A DNA stretch of 64,000 nucleotides. Source: Ophthalmolycus amberensis. Its lineage: Eukaryota; Chordata; Actinopteri; Perciformes; Zoarcidae. A program made the position numbers and the translations under genes. Positions 36,801 to 45,588 of the stretch are shown here, piece after piece. The DNA is taken from NCBI GenBank assembly GCA_024529925.1, contig JAFEUB010000845.1, forward strand, positions 415,501 to 479,500, read 5' to 3'. Each line of letters opens with the position of its first letter. Positions within the stretch are counted from its first letter, which is position 1. Under the pieces are notes generated by a model that was not told the DNA's origin, did no database searches, and worked only from the letters and a program-made list of their open reading frames with translations.

Positions 36801-37818
36801 ATCGACCTGACGCTGTTCAAACACCGCGGCTTCCTGCTCTACCTGTTCGGCAACGTCATCATGTTCTTCGGCCTCTTCGCTCCGCTCGTCTTCCTCTCTA
36901 ACTACGCCAAGAGCAAGGACATCAGCAAAGAGAAAGCGGCCTTCCTGCTGTCGGTGTTGGCATTCGTCGACATGTTTGCCCGGCCCTCCATGGGCATGCT
37001 GGCCAACACCAAGTGGGTCCGGCCCAGAATACAGTACTTCTTCGCCGCTGCCGTCCTCTACAACGGAGTGTGCCACGTGCTGGCGCCGCTGTCTGTGGAC
37101 TACACGGGATTTGTCGTGTACGCCATCTTCTTCGGTTTTGCCTTTGGCTGGCTGAGCTCGGTGTTGTTTGAGACACTGATGGACCTGGTGGGAGCTCAGA
37201 GGTTCTCCTCAGCCGTGGGTCTGGTCACCATAGTGGAGTGTGGACCGGTGCTGCTGGGCCCACCGCTAACAGGTAAAACATCCAACATGTATGACAGGAA
37301 AAGGGGACGGGTGGAAGGTTGTATTTATTTAGACGGCGTCAACCTCTCTCGCTCTCGCTCTCTCGCTCTCTCTTTTTTCTTTCTCTCGCTCTCTTTTTTT
37401 TTTTTTTTTTTTTTTTTTCTAAGAATACATTACACAGCATATGCAGCTGGGATATAATGGTCAGTGATAAAAAAACATGGTCAAAATGAGTGTTAAATCT
37501 GACTCTTCTCTCTTCTGTCCCCCTACAGGTAGTTTCTATAACTACTACCAGCACTATGACTACACCTACATCTCCTCCGGCATCATCCTCATTGTCGCAA
37601 GTGTGGTCCTCTTTGTGGGGATGGGCATCAACTACCACCTGCTGGCGCGAGAGAAGAAAAACGAGGAGAGAAAAGAGAGGGAGGAGGCCAAGGAGGAGCA
37701 AACCGCCATGTTGGCGCCTCCCTCTCAGTCAAAATCGGCCGAGCCGGCGGAGGAGAACACGGGGTCAGCTGCTGTCATGCTGGATGAAGTTGCCAAGATG
37801 GACGAGGACACGGTGTAG
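24857..37818 (+). CDS. slc16a1: Monocarboxylate transporter 1 (MCT1), four coding exons, 489 aa
   Basis: MCT1 is a plasma-membrane proton-coupled carrier of lactate, pyruvate and ketone bodies, with 12 membrane segments and a basigin-type chaperone. Coding exons: 24857-25073, 34263-34406, 36454-37272, 37529-37818. Total 1470 nt including TAG. All introns are phase 1 and split a GG|GT or AG|GT glycine codon. Visible family features: EGGWGW at residues 15-20 before TM1; K38 in AFPKSITVFF; NPALTMIGKYF; GWRGSFLILGGLLLNCC; and D293/R297 in FVDMFARPSMG, matching the TM8 Asp/Arg pair essential in mammalian MCT1. The cytoplasmic loop between TM6 and TM7 is about 35 residues and Pro/Glu-rich. The tail is Lys/Glu-rich. 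Human MCT1 is 500 aa. Overall wording is closer to MCT1 than MCT2 or MCT4; the a/b teleost copy is unresolved. Confidence 0.93.
25082..25117 (+). repeat. (GT)n microsatellite beside a slc16a1 splice donor
   Basis: Begins within 10 bp of the exon 1 donor (GGAG|GTGAGTGATGTGTGT). The donor itself, GTGAGT, is still consensus. Confidence 0.9.
25220..25956. mobile_element. Non-autonomous hAT transposon with perfect 8-bp target duplication
   Basis: Terminal inverted repeats are perfect over 15 bp: CAGGGGTCTCAAACT at 25220-25234 and its inverse at 25942-25956. The 8-bp direct repeat CTCTAAAG flanks the element at 25212-25219 and 25957-25964. Eight-bp duplications and CAGGGG termini are hallmarks of hAT elements. 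Length is 737 bp. The left subterminal part is GC-rich (CCCGGCCCGCGGGCC). The interior has a decayed tandem repeat of about 21 bp (GAAATTATGAGATAGAAAGT type) at 25359-25456. No transposase frame is present, so it must have been moved in trans. Confidence 0.93.
29315..32093 (-). mobile_element. L2-clade LINE, 5'-truncated, ORF intact over 855 codons (copy 1)
   Basis: An uninterrupted minus-strand frame of 855 codons runs from 32093 to 29526. It begins inside the endonuclease domain (GDFN at residues 60-63, SDH at 122-124). It continues through the reverse transcriptase, with LLDLSAAFDTVDHA, FQSGFR, GVPQGSILGP and the catalytic YADD at residues 580-583 (30345-30356), and ends in a conserved C-terminus, FLFAAAFN. 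The 3'UTR contains GTGCTATACAAATAAACTTG and ends in (CTTGC)n, the type of short tandem tail made by L2-type elements. The N-terminal endonuclease half is missing, so the copy is not autonomous. Lack of stops or frameshifts implies a recent insertion. It sits antisense in slc16a1 intron 2. Clade assignment is from remembered RT wording. Confidence 0.9.
32079..32106. repeat. Perfect short palindrome at the 5' junction of L2 copy 1
   Basis: CAGAGCCCACC and GGTGGGCTCTG flank a 2-bp AA spacer; counting the outermost bases the arms are 13 bp with no mismatch. The right arm lies outside the recognisable LINE sequence, at the truncation point. Confidence 0.9.
32401..32835. mobile_element. Degraded AGGGCTGCAACTA-family MITE
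   Basis: Left end TAGTACTGCAGCTAACGATTG and right part AAGTTGATAATCAAAATAGT resemble the two ends of the family. The interior shares AAAATAAAATGTTTGGCATT with the copy near 6.0 kb. No clear target duplication. Confidence 0.4.
33000..33310 (+). repeat. Long polypyrimidine tract
   Basis: About 300 bp is almost entirely C and T (CTTCTCTTC, CCTCTT variants) on the plus strand, with occasional G. A second, shorter block lies at about 33640-33760. The Ser/Leu/Phe-rich open frames here are artefacts of composition. Confidence 0.9.
33306..33640 (+). mobile_element. Degraded LINE 3' end, plus orientation
   Basis: CTTAGTCTTTAAGGCACTGC encodes a decayed version of the VYKALNG segment found near the C-terminus of the L2 ORF. 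It is followed by TAAAGCACTTTGAAGTGCAT and AAGGTGCTTTATAAATAACG, a LINE-type 3' tail. No intact frame remains. It is much older than the two L2 copies nearby. Confidence 0.6.
34042..34150 (+). mobile_element. End of an AGGGCTGCAA-family hAT MITE
   Basis: TAGGGCTGCAAGGAACACTT is followed by TTATTGATTAATCTGCAGAT, the classic subterminal text of this fish family. Only one end is seen. It lies about 110 bp before slc16a1 coding exon 2. Confidence 0.55.
34507..36051 (-). mobile_element. L2-clade LINE, second copy, 5'-truncated and broken
   Basis: Nearly identical to the 3' part of copy 1 and in the same orientation, with the same tail. It is shorter, ending at GCAGCACTGAGAT (36051), where copy 1 continues. 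It is inactive: the serine codon TCA of copy 1 is TAA here (35863-35865), and the catalytic YADD is YGDD (35770-35781). Downstream of that stop, 293 codons remain open (35832 to 34951). The 3'UTR carries a foreign insert, listed separately. It lies antisense in slc16a1 intron 3, between coding exons 2 and 3. Confidence 0.9.
34638..34815 (+). other. Unidentified open-frame insert in the tail of L2 copy 2
   Basis: This block is absent from copy 1. On both sides lie versions of the same LINE segment: AAACCATTAAAAGCAT at 34578-34593 and again at 34816-34831, each followed by GGCAAAAG(T/A)AAAGGAGATTT. The insert is richer in GC than its surroundings. In one plus frame it stays open for about 59 codons, with coding-like wording such as LEKISADLRF and VYALHELGPGGNG. 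I do not recognise the protein. It could be a piece of a host transcript joined by reverse transcription, or part of another repeat. Confidence 0.5.
37345..37420 (+). repeat. CT-rich and poly-T tract in slc16a1 intron 4
   Basis: CTCTCGCTCTC repeats followed by a run of more than 20 T. The open frame continuing past the exon 3 donor into this tract is intronic. Confidence 0.9.
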
Positions 37819-39945
37819 AAAAAAAAAAAAAAGACTGAAGAAGGACGCACACACTTCACAGAAACACACACGAGAGTTGCAGCAGCCACACGTCGTCTTA
37901 ATAGAGAGATACGATCCGTGTACACAACCCTGAAGCCATAGAAACTTACTTATATTTTTAATGAAAGCTGAGACTTGCTTTTCACCGCGTTGGCACCTCT
38001 TTGACGTGCCTTTTGTGAACTCAAGTCCTCCAGGAGTACACGATTTATATATATTATATAAACACCAGATAGACGCACAACAGACAGAATGACTGTAAGA
38101 TAATAATCCAGTAAACTAATAAGGACTTTAGTCTCAGGGTCAGCCTGGTTGTAAGGGTTCAGAACCTCTCACACTCAGACACACTCGACCTCGACTCCGA
38201 GTCCAGCTGAGGCTCAAACGGTACAAAAGTACTGTACATTTACCCTCACATACTACATACTACATACTTGCATTGCTTCCCTTCTCAAGGGCTGGACATG
38301 AATTCAAAGGACACATTCATATTAATGTAGAGACAGTAAATCTGTTCACACGTTGGATCAGAGGGCAAAATGCCCAGTTTTTAATGTAGATTTATGCTCA
38401 AAAATGAAGAACAATTTGTGAGGAAGTTCATCACCAGAGAGAGTCGTATACATACACAGCACAAAATGCTTAACAATGCAAAGATATAGGAAAGTAAGGA
38501 AGTTAAGAACTAATGTAGGAGTCTTTTGAAAAGTCTAGTGGGTCACAGTGCAGACTCACTGTTGATGTTTGCGTGTACATAAATATTTGTGCACTTTGTG
38601 TGTAATTCTGTGTTCTGCGCCCTCCAACCAGAGCGGCTCGTGCGTCGTCGTGCTGATAAAGACACGTTGGAAGGAGACGTGGTCACACGGTGACGCCCCA
38701 CAGACCTACCTGCTGTGTAACCAGCAGTCACGATATTAAATTACACCACGCGCTGGTCTTCTTTTTTCCGGAGGGGACGGGTAAAAGGCTGTTATTGAAC
38801 CAGATGGACAAGTTGACGAGGTGTGTATGTGGTGCCAAATTTGGGGGGGAAAAACTAAATCGCTCGCAATCCTAAATTTTCATAATATTGGATTATAGGA
38901 GTTGTGTTCCTGATAGTGTTTTTTTATTATTATTATTATTGCGAATAACACATTGTAGTTTACGGTTATATCAACAAACCTTTGTGATCTTAAAAAAATA
39001 ATCTATTTTAGCAAATTTTGGATTTTGAAGTGTTTGAAAGAAAGGAGGGAGAGAGCAGACAGTTTAAAACAATTGTTTTTAAATGATCAAACAGGTCTCA
39101 CAGTTTGTCTCTGGACTGAACAGAATGTGTCATATCAGACCTTTAATGTTTTTAGCTTGAAATCAATCACAGAGGCTCAGTGAAAGCTCTGCATTGATCA
39201 GTGACTGAGTTTACTGCAAACATTTGTCAGAGAAGCTGTTGTAATATAGTGCAACAAATGCACTATATTACTTAAAACTGCCCAGCTGTTTAGGGAGATA
39301 TGTGTTTATTTGTAAGCTGTTTTAATGAATTTACAGAACCACAGACAGGAAGAGGAAACCAGGAAGAGAGATGGACTAACATAGGATTTGTTAACAATAA
39401 CAAAAATATAGAATATAACCAGCTTTATCTTTGATGATCTGAAAAAAATGTAAATTGTTCAAATGAAAGATACAACAGTTATGTTTCTGTAATGGAACAC
39501 TACTTTATTTTGTATTAACTTTTACACTTAAGTGGGAATACAAATGTGTTACAGGGTGCACGTTTACACTGAGTGCTTCCTGTTTAGCCTGTGTGAACAC
39601 GGTTTTGGTAATTTCACTGACCAAATGTGAGCATTCGTTTTCAAACCAATTCATTACAAATTCTAAGCTGTTGGGTGTAAAATATACTGTTGTTCATCAG
39701 GCAAGTTGGATTTACACTGGTTCAAAATTGATGTAAACCTTTAGTTATTTTGCCTTTGGTCCAAGTATTTGAAAAGGAAGGTAACACTTTCAAAGACTGA
39801 AACAAAATCATTTCATTGAAATATGTGAATGCGTTTTCCACATGTCTTCCACAGGTTTTTTTTGTGGCAGTTTTATTTCATGTGTATGTATGAATTGTTT
39901 TAATGACTGTTGAGAGAGTGAATAAACTTTTTTTTTTTTTTAACA
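37819..39945 (+). other. slc16a1: slc16a1 3'UTR (inferred)
   Basis: No gene is seen between the slc16a1 stop and the first good plus-strand poly(A) signal, AATAAA at 39921-39926, about 2.1 kb downstream. Mammalian SLC16A1 also has a long 3'UTR. The exact cleavage site is not known and earlier sites are possible. Confidence 0.5.
39921..39926 (+). terminator. slc16a1: Candidate poly(A) signal for slc16a1
   Basis: AATAAA, followed within 5 bp by a T-rich stretch. It fits the 3' end of slc16a1, as the next gene on the right is on the opposite strand. Confidence 0.5.
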
Positions 39946-40440
39946 TTTTCTTTTATTTATTTTCTGTCGAAAAAATGAAGAAAATTGATTTTATTTCTTT
40001 CAGTCAAGTGTGGAGAAATCACCCAAACACTTGCTTTTACAATAATTACACTTTATAAAACACATTGCCGCAGTTTTCATCTAAACTACTGGTTTACAGG
40101 AATATAGTTTAACGCTGTGGGGAATACAATATGATTAGCCGTGTTTGACATATGTGCCTCCTTGCCCAGTGAGCAGCCGGTTAGCTTACGGTAGTTTAGT
40201 AAACTGGAAACAGCTGGCCCTGTCCAAAAGGAGCTGGTGTGTAGCACCTCTAATGGACACATGACTTGTTTCTTTAATTTCTATAAAACAAAACTAAGTT
40301 TAAAAATGAGAAGTTGTGATTTTACGTGGGTTTGTGCTCAACTATTTTTAGATAAAAGCAGAAACTAGACTAGAATCTCTGCTGGTTGCTTGTCAGGTAC
40401 ACAACCTTCCAAATGGAGAAATGTCTTTCCACACTTTGAT

Positions 40441-40446
40441 TTTATT
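40441..40446 (-). terminator. avpr2: Candidate poly(A) signal for the avpr2-like gene
   Basis: TTTATT on the plus strand is AATAAA on the minus strand, about 160 bp past the receptor stop codon. This would leave under 0.5 kb between the ends of the two convergent genes. Confidence 0.4.
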
Positions 40447-40607
40447 GTGGATTCATATAGCGTGACACATGAGATACAACTTGTGAACTTTAGAGGTGCT
40501 GGGAGGTGGATTGTATCCTCCACGCTATCTCGCCTGGACAAGAAAGGGAGCTGCTGTTCATTGACTATAGTTCCTTCCGGGCCGACTGTGTTGATGGTGT
40601 GTATTGT

Positions 40608-42607
40608 TCAGTTGTTGGAGGTGTGTGTGGTGGTGGAGTCGTTGGGTAACGAGCCCCGGCGCTGTGAGTGAGTGCGACAGAGCAGCAGCAGGCGGAGCTC
40701 CGGAGAGACGCTGCTGGAGAAGGCGGAGTAGATCCAGGGGTTTGTGCAGGAGTTCAGACTGGCCAGCAGCATCAGCAAGGTGATCACCACACCTGCACAC
40801 ACACACACACGCACACAGGAAGAGGTTTGGACATGCCTGATCAAATTCAGTGATAGAGGAAGTAGTCTAACGCTTTAAAAAGTACCATTTCCAGACTGCA
40901 AAATACTAGATTACTACTTAAAAGTACAAAAGTATTATCAGCAAAATTGAAATAAAGTGCAAAAGTTAAAGTACTCAATGCAGAGAGATGGCCCCTGTGA
41001 GTATACAATGTATGCAGAAGTCAGTGTTTGAAATTATGAAGAGTAAGACTTGTATGACGATGCTGTGCAAATAAAAATAATGTAGTTTAGAATCTGACTT
41101 AGTAACTCCTACATTCCTACACAGTTAGTTTTTTTTTTTTTTTTACGATTGCTAACTAGCGTTGACCTACAGGTATACTTGAGATACTTTTTCTGAACTC
41201 TTTCTATACAAACACTATCAAAATACAGCAAACCCGACTCAATATGAAATTGTTCTTTTTAAATTACCGGCATATTTTCTATTCAAGAGGAACGTTTAAT
41301 CAATCATAGCATAACGAGTTTCAAAGTACTAACTAACACAAAACTGCATTACTTTTCATGTTTCAGTTCCACACCTGCATACAACAGACACTTTGTATGT
41401 GAGGACAGAAATGTGTGTTAAAAGGAAAAGTTCCAAACTAGTATGAAACCTTAGCCAACGGAATCGTAAATACTGTAACATGTTTGGTGGGAAAAGTGCT
41501 ACCATTCTGAGGTGGGTTGGGGTCCCAGGCGGCCCACAGCTGGACGCTGAAGAAAGGGGCCCAGCAGAGGGAGTACACGAGCACTATGACCAGCGTCATC
41601 CTCACTGTCTTGGACATGGCCGCTGATACCTCTCCACCACGGGCCGGGGGGGCTTTGGGTGGGGGGCAGCAGACAGCAGAGGGCGCTACAGGGCCCGGCA
41701 GCACATCGGGCTGCAGCTCAGCTGACAGGGAATCAGGAAACGGGCACAACACAAGATGCGGATGCATGAACCGAGAAGGGTTAAAACGTCTTCCACAATA
41801 GAACAGAATAACTTCGGCATGTCTGTGTGGATCTCACCTGGGTGAACAGCAGTGCAGGTGTGAATATCACAATGTGACACCATGCTGTTGGACCTGAGTG
41901 GACCCATGGGCGGGTGCTGATAGATGGATCCGGGGTCAAAGCTGGTGTCACTCCCGGAGTTGTTGAACATGAGTGGAGAAACATACAGGGAGAGACTGGA
42001 CCTCCCTCCTCCTCCTCCTCCTCCTCTCAGGCTGTCCCGTCTGGATGGAGGGAAGGAGGCGGGGGACAGGCGGCGCTCTGACTTCAGGTAGAGATTGTTG
42101 TGGATCTCCAAGAAGATTCGCACCTGAGGGAAAATGAGACGTTTAGTGATGTTGAGCTGTATTAAAATCATCATTAGTGTCTATAAATAAATTCTGTCCT
42201 GGTCCGGTCCGTCCACCTCTACCTGGCAAACGGTGATGATGAGGACCGGGAGGATGAAGACAGCCAGGGTCATCCAGGTCACGTATGCTTTGAGGCCCCA
42301 GGACTCGGCAAAGTTGCCCCAACACTCGTAGACACCTGGAGCCACTTCTGACTGGGAGAAGATGAAAACCTGGAGGGGTAAAGAGGTGTGTGGGCTGTCA
42401 TCTTACTTTGAGTGAACTAAATCTAAAGTGTTTTTACAAAAGTGTACAGAGAAGAAAACTGAACACCAAGAAGGAAACTGGTGCAGAATTATTTATTTAT
42501 TTTAAACAAAATTTCTATTAGATTTTTTTGACAGCCCTGCTGTCCAAATTGCACCAACTTCGACACTGCATGTACTTGAGGCCCCAGCATGGTATGAACG
42601 GTCTTCA

Positions 42608-42642
<35 letters not shown>

Positions 42643-43120
42643 ACAGACAGAGATTCCTTGCTTTATATTTGGATTAATATGCAAGGACAATCACAATATT
42701 AAACTATAGCAACAATCGAACCCTCTGTTAGCCTTAAAAACCTTAACACAGATTTTCTGTGTTTCCCTACCTGTGTCTCCCTTCTTGTGTCTCCCTACCT
42801 GTGTCTCCCTTCTTGTGTCTCCCTACCTGTGGCAGGCTGAGCAGCAGCGACAGACCCCAGGCCAGCAGTATGAAGCTGTTCCAGCGTTGGGTGGCCCCGC
42901 TGCGGTGCGCTAGCAGGGGCCAGCAGATGGCGTAATGTCGGTCCACCGTCATGGCTACAATCATGTAGGAGGAGCCGAACATCCCGAGGACCTGCAGGTA
43001 TTTCACCAGGCGACACAGGATGTCCGGGCCAGGAAAGCGGCCTTCAGCGTCCCACACCAGCTGGGGCAACACCTCAGAGAGGGGGAGGGAGGGGGGAGTG
43101 AGATGCAGGGAGGGGATGCA

Positions 43121-43217
<97 letters not shown>

Positions 43218-45588
43218 CTGCGCGCGTGTTACCTGCAACTAGGGCACTCATGTTATCAGTTTTTTTAATTTTTTTATTAGACTTCACGATTATTGTGGCC
43301 AAAACAATAACGATATTATCGCGATATCTATTGAACATTTTTAAATGATAATAATTTGTCAAATTCATCCATAAGTTTGTTTATTATGCGTTTTGTCTGT
43401 TTATTGGCAAATGAATTACTCACAAAATACCATTATAGGAAGGTTGGAGAGTGTCTGTAACCATAACTGTATATAAAAAAGTATTTCAGAGGCGCTGGAT
43501 ATTGTTTAACAATATTTTCACATGTTTATTATTAACATGATATCAGTATTTCATTTTTAAACATCACTGCCGGTATATTGCGACTCTAATACCTGGAACA
43601 GTGCCACCACCAGGTCGGCCACACAGAGGTTGAGCATGAACTGGTGCAGCGGGTTGTTGTGGTGTCGTCTCCGCCTCAGCAACACTACCAGCACCAGCCC
43701 GTTACCGAGCAGCGCCATCACCAAGATGGCCGTCAGCACCACGACCTCGGCCACAGCCAGAAGAGCATCGCGCTCCCAGTCTGTGCCGTTCGTAACCGCG
43801 GGGGTCACAGAGGCCGCTGACCAGCCGGTGGACGGGTGTGAGTCTGTTACCCGTGAGACTGACGTGTTGGCTGGGAGAGGAGGACAGATGCACGTCAGAA
43901 AAGGAGAGTAATAGGACTGTCCTCACTAAAGACAGAAGTTCATTATGATCCTCAAGGACATGGGATTGTAGTGTGCAGGTGCCAGATGGTAAGCACGCAT
44001 CCAAGAGGAAGTAAGAATGCAACAATGTGAAAATACTCAATTACAAGAAAAACATCAGAAACATGGCAAGGAGCCCCAACCGGGTCACGAGCCCAAAAGT
44101 TTGGGAAACATTGGTTTAGTATTACATGTTATAAGCATATCATATGATGTTGTTTTTTCTATATAATCTTAATCTTCAAAGCAACCAGTGATTATTATCT
44201 ATCGGATGAATGTAGTCGAGTAAAAAGTTCAATATCTACCTCCGAATTGCACTGAAGTACAGACTTGAGTAAATGTACTTTGTTACTTTCCACCACTGCC
44301 TATTTATTTATTGTGTGATAGTTCACCCAATTAGTGAATGGCAATTAAAAATTCATATATTGCCAGAAATGATCACAGGATGTATTGTGATGTCAGTGAT
44401 TATGAAACGGACATGAGCGTTATTCGGTTCACAGTTTGTTTATAACCAGTCCACTCTGTATGTGTATAGCTGCTTGTTTGTGGTCAGATCTGGTACCACG
44501 TCCACTTTATATGACCTCATGCTGCCTGTATACATCACACACACACACACACACACACACACAGCTGAAGTTAAGAGGGATGTACGTGCAGGGTCTAGAA
44601 TGTGTGAGCACATTAATTGTAAAACAATGAGAGGTGAAACATGTTCACAGCAGCGCCTTCATACACTACAGTTCAACACACACACAATCGCAGAGGCATG
44701 CATGCAGAGAGGGCCCCTCCTCTCGGACTAAGAGTGCACTTTACTGAGTGCAAAGGTGCAGGCTCTAATAAGATCACAGCTGCTCCTCTAATCTCCAGTG
44801 ATCAACGTTACTAACTGACTGCACGTTCTACAACACCCGAAGAAAGAGCAAGTGCAAAGACAAATAAACTTCTCAGGGACAAGCACTTATATATGAATAT
44901 AAATTTGAATACATTTTTTTTACATTTTACTGCAGGGCGAGTACTTTTACTATGTTAAATATACTGCCACTAAATACAAGACTGGAAACTGTTAGTACAC
45001 ATTATACACACGGTAGTAAAACATCTTTAAACACTGTGGCAAACCTCTAAATGTGTAATCATACGTATATTTCCTTTAAAAAAATTGGAGTAAACGCTTA
45101 TAGTGGCACCTTTAGAGTGTAGATATTTCAGTTTGAAGGTATGAAACGTATTACTTTCATAGCATGCAGCCGGGATAACACTTAAAAACGGTACGCAAGT
45201 GCTTATAAAGAATCTACTTCAGCCCATAAAGCTGATCCTCATTTCACCTGAGTCACTGGTTTGCCGAGTCTGTTGACATCTTTTGGCTAATGTTAATCCG
45301 ATTAGAGCACTGGACACCTGCTGCTTAATACTTGTTTTTCTTTTCACAAAACAAAAAGCTCAAATCAATCCTCTGAGTATTTATTTTTACTGGTCTTGTC
45401 TAGATTATTCCTCTCAAAAATGATCTGTCAACTTTAACAGATTCATTCTCACTCTAAACACGAAAATAAACATCCATCTGTCACCTCTACAGCCTCGTTG
45501 ACACTTTTTGTGCCAATTTTAATTTCCCATTTCAGCAGAAAACAGAGAGAGAGGAGGAAGCACAAGCAAACATAGACGACTCACTCAT
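40608..45588 (-). CDS. avpr2: V2-type vasopressin/vasotocin receptor, seven coding exons, 454 aa
   Basis: A class A GPCR; V2 receptors typically couple to Gs and cAMP in osmoregulatory epithelia. Coding exons: 45588-45585 (ATGA), 43870-43593, 43072-42827, 42369-42223, 42123-41838, 41721-41503, 40792-40608. All phases agree, total 1365 nt. Visible features: N-glycosylation sites NTS (residue 3) and NGT (29); Cys114 and Cys192 for the extracellular disulphide; DRH at 138-140, the V2-type form of DRY; CWAPFFSVQLWAAWD in TM6; NSCTNPWIY in TM7 (ending at 415); and Cys432 as a possible palmitoylation site. The wording matches V2 rather than V1 or oxytocin receptors. Proximity to idh3g supports V2A; a V2B/V2C paralogue is the alternative. 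Odd features: four introns beyond the two in human AVPR2, and a third intracellular loop of about 125 aa with a poly-Gly run. The 4-nt first coding exon is inferred. Confidence 0.9.
42766..42836 (-). repeat. avpr2: 28-bp tandem repeat copying the avpr2 exon 3 splice donor
   Basis: On the minus strand the true donor CACAG|GTAGGGAGACAC (intron starts at 42826) is repeated exactly 28 bp and 56 bp further into the intron, giving CAG|GTAGGGA again at 42798 and 42770. The three donors are nearly identical in their core. Confidence 0.9.
43122..43211 (+). repeat. (GT)n microsatellite ending in GCGCGC, avpr2 intron 2
   Basis: About 45 uninterrupted GT units, directly followed by GCGCGCGCTGCGCGCG (43212 on). 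Alternating purine-pyrimidine sequence of this kind can adopt Z-DNA. It lies about 50 bp from the acceptor of avpr2 coding exon 3. Confidence 0.96.
44085..44117 (+). mobile_element. Solo hAT-like terminus
   Basis: GGGTCACGAGCCCAAAAGTT followed by TGGGAAACATTGG resembles the end of fish hAT elements (GTTTGGGAACCACTG). It lies in avpr2 intron 1; no partner end was seen. Confidence 0.35.
44215..44298 (-). mobile_element. CAGTGGTGGAA-family MITE end
   Basis: AAATGTACTTTGTTACTTTC followed by CACCACTG at 44298 is the intact terminus of the family in inverted orientation. Only about 85 bp is recognisable. It lies in avpr2 intron 1. Confidence 0.6.
44537..44563 (+). repeat. (CA)n microsatellite
   Basis: About 13 CA units in avpr2 intron 1. 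Confidence 0.9.

Noticed and set aside
36390..37076. 228-codon minus-strand frame over slc16a1 exon 3
   Set aside because: Antisense shadow of a GC-rich conserved exon whose plus-strand reading is a clear transporter.
43557..43808. Translation of avpr2 starting at 43808
   Set aside because: That codon is GTG (Val), not ATG. The frame continues upstream to the acceptor at 43871, and an ATGA mini-exon fits in phase.
43702..44040. 112-codon minus-strand frame overlapping avpr2 exon 2
   Set aside because: Wrong frame; the receptor frame crosses the same exon with conserved TM1-TM2 residues and correct splice phase.
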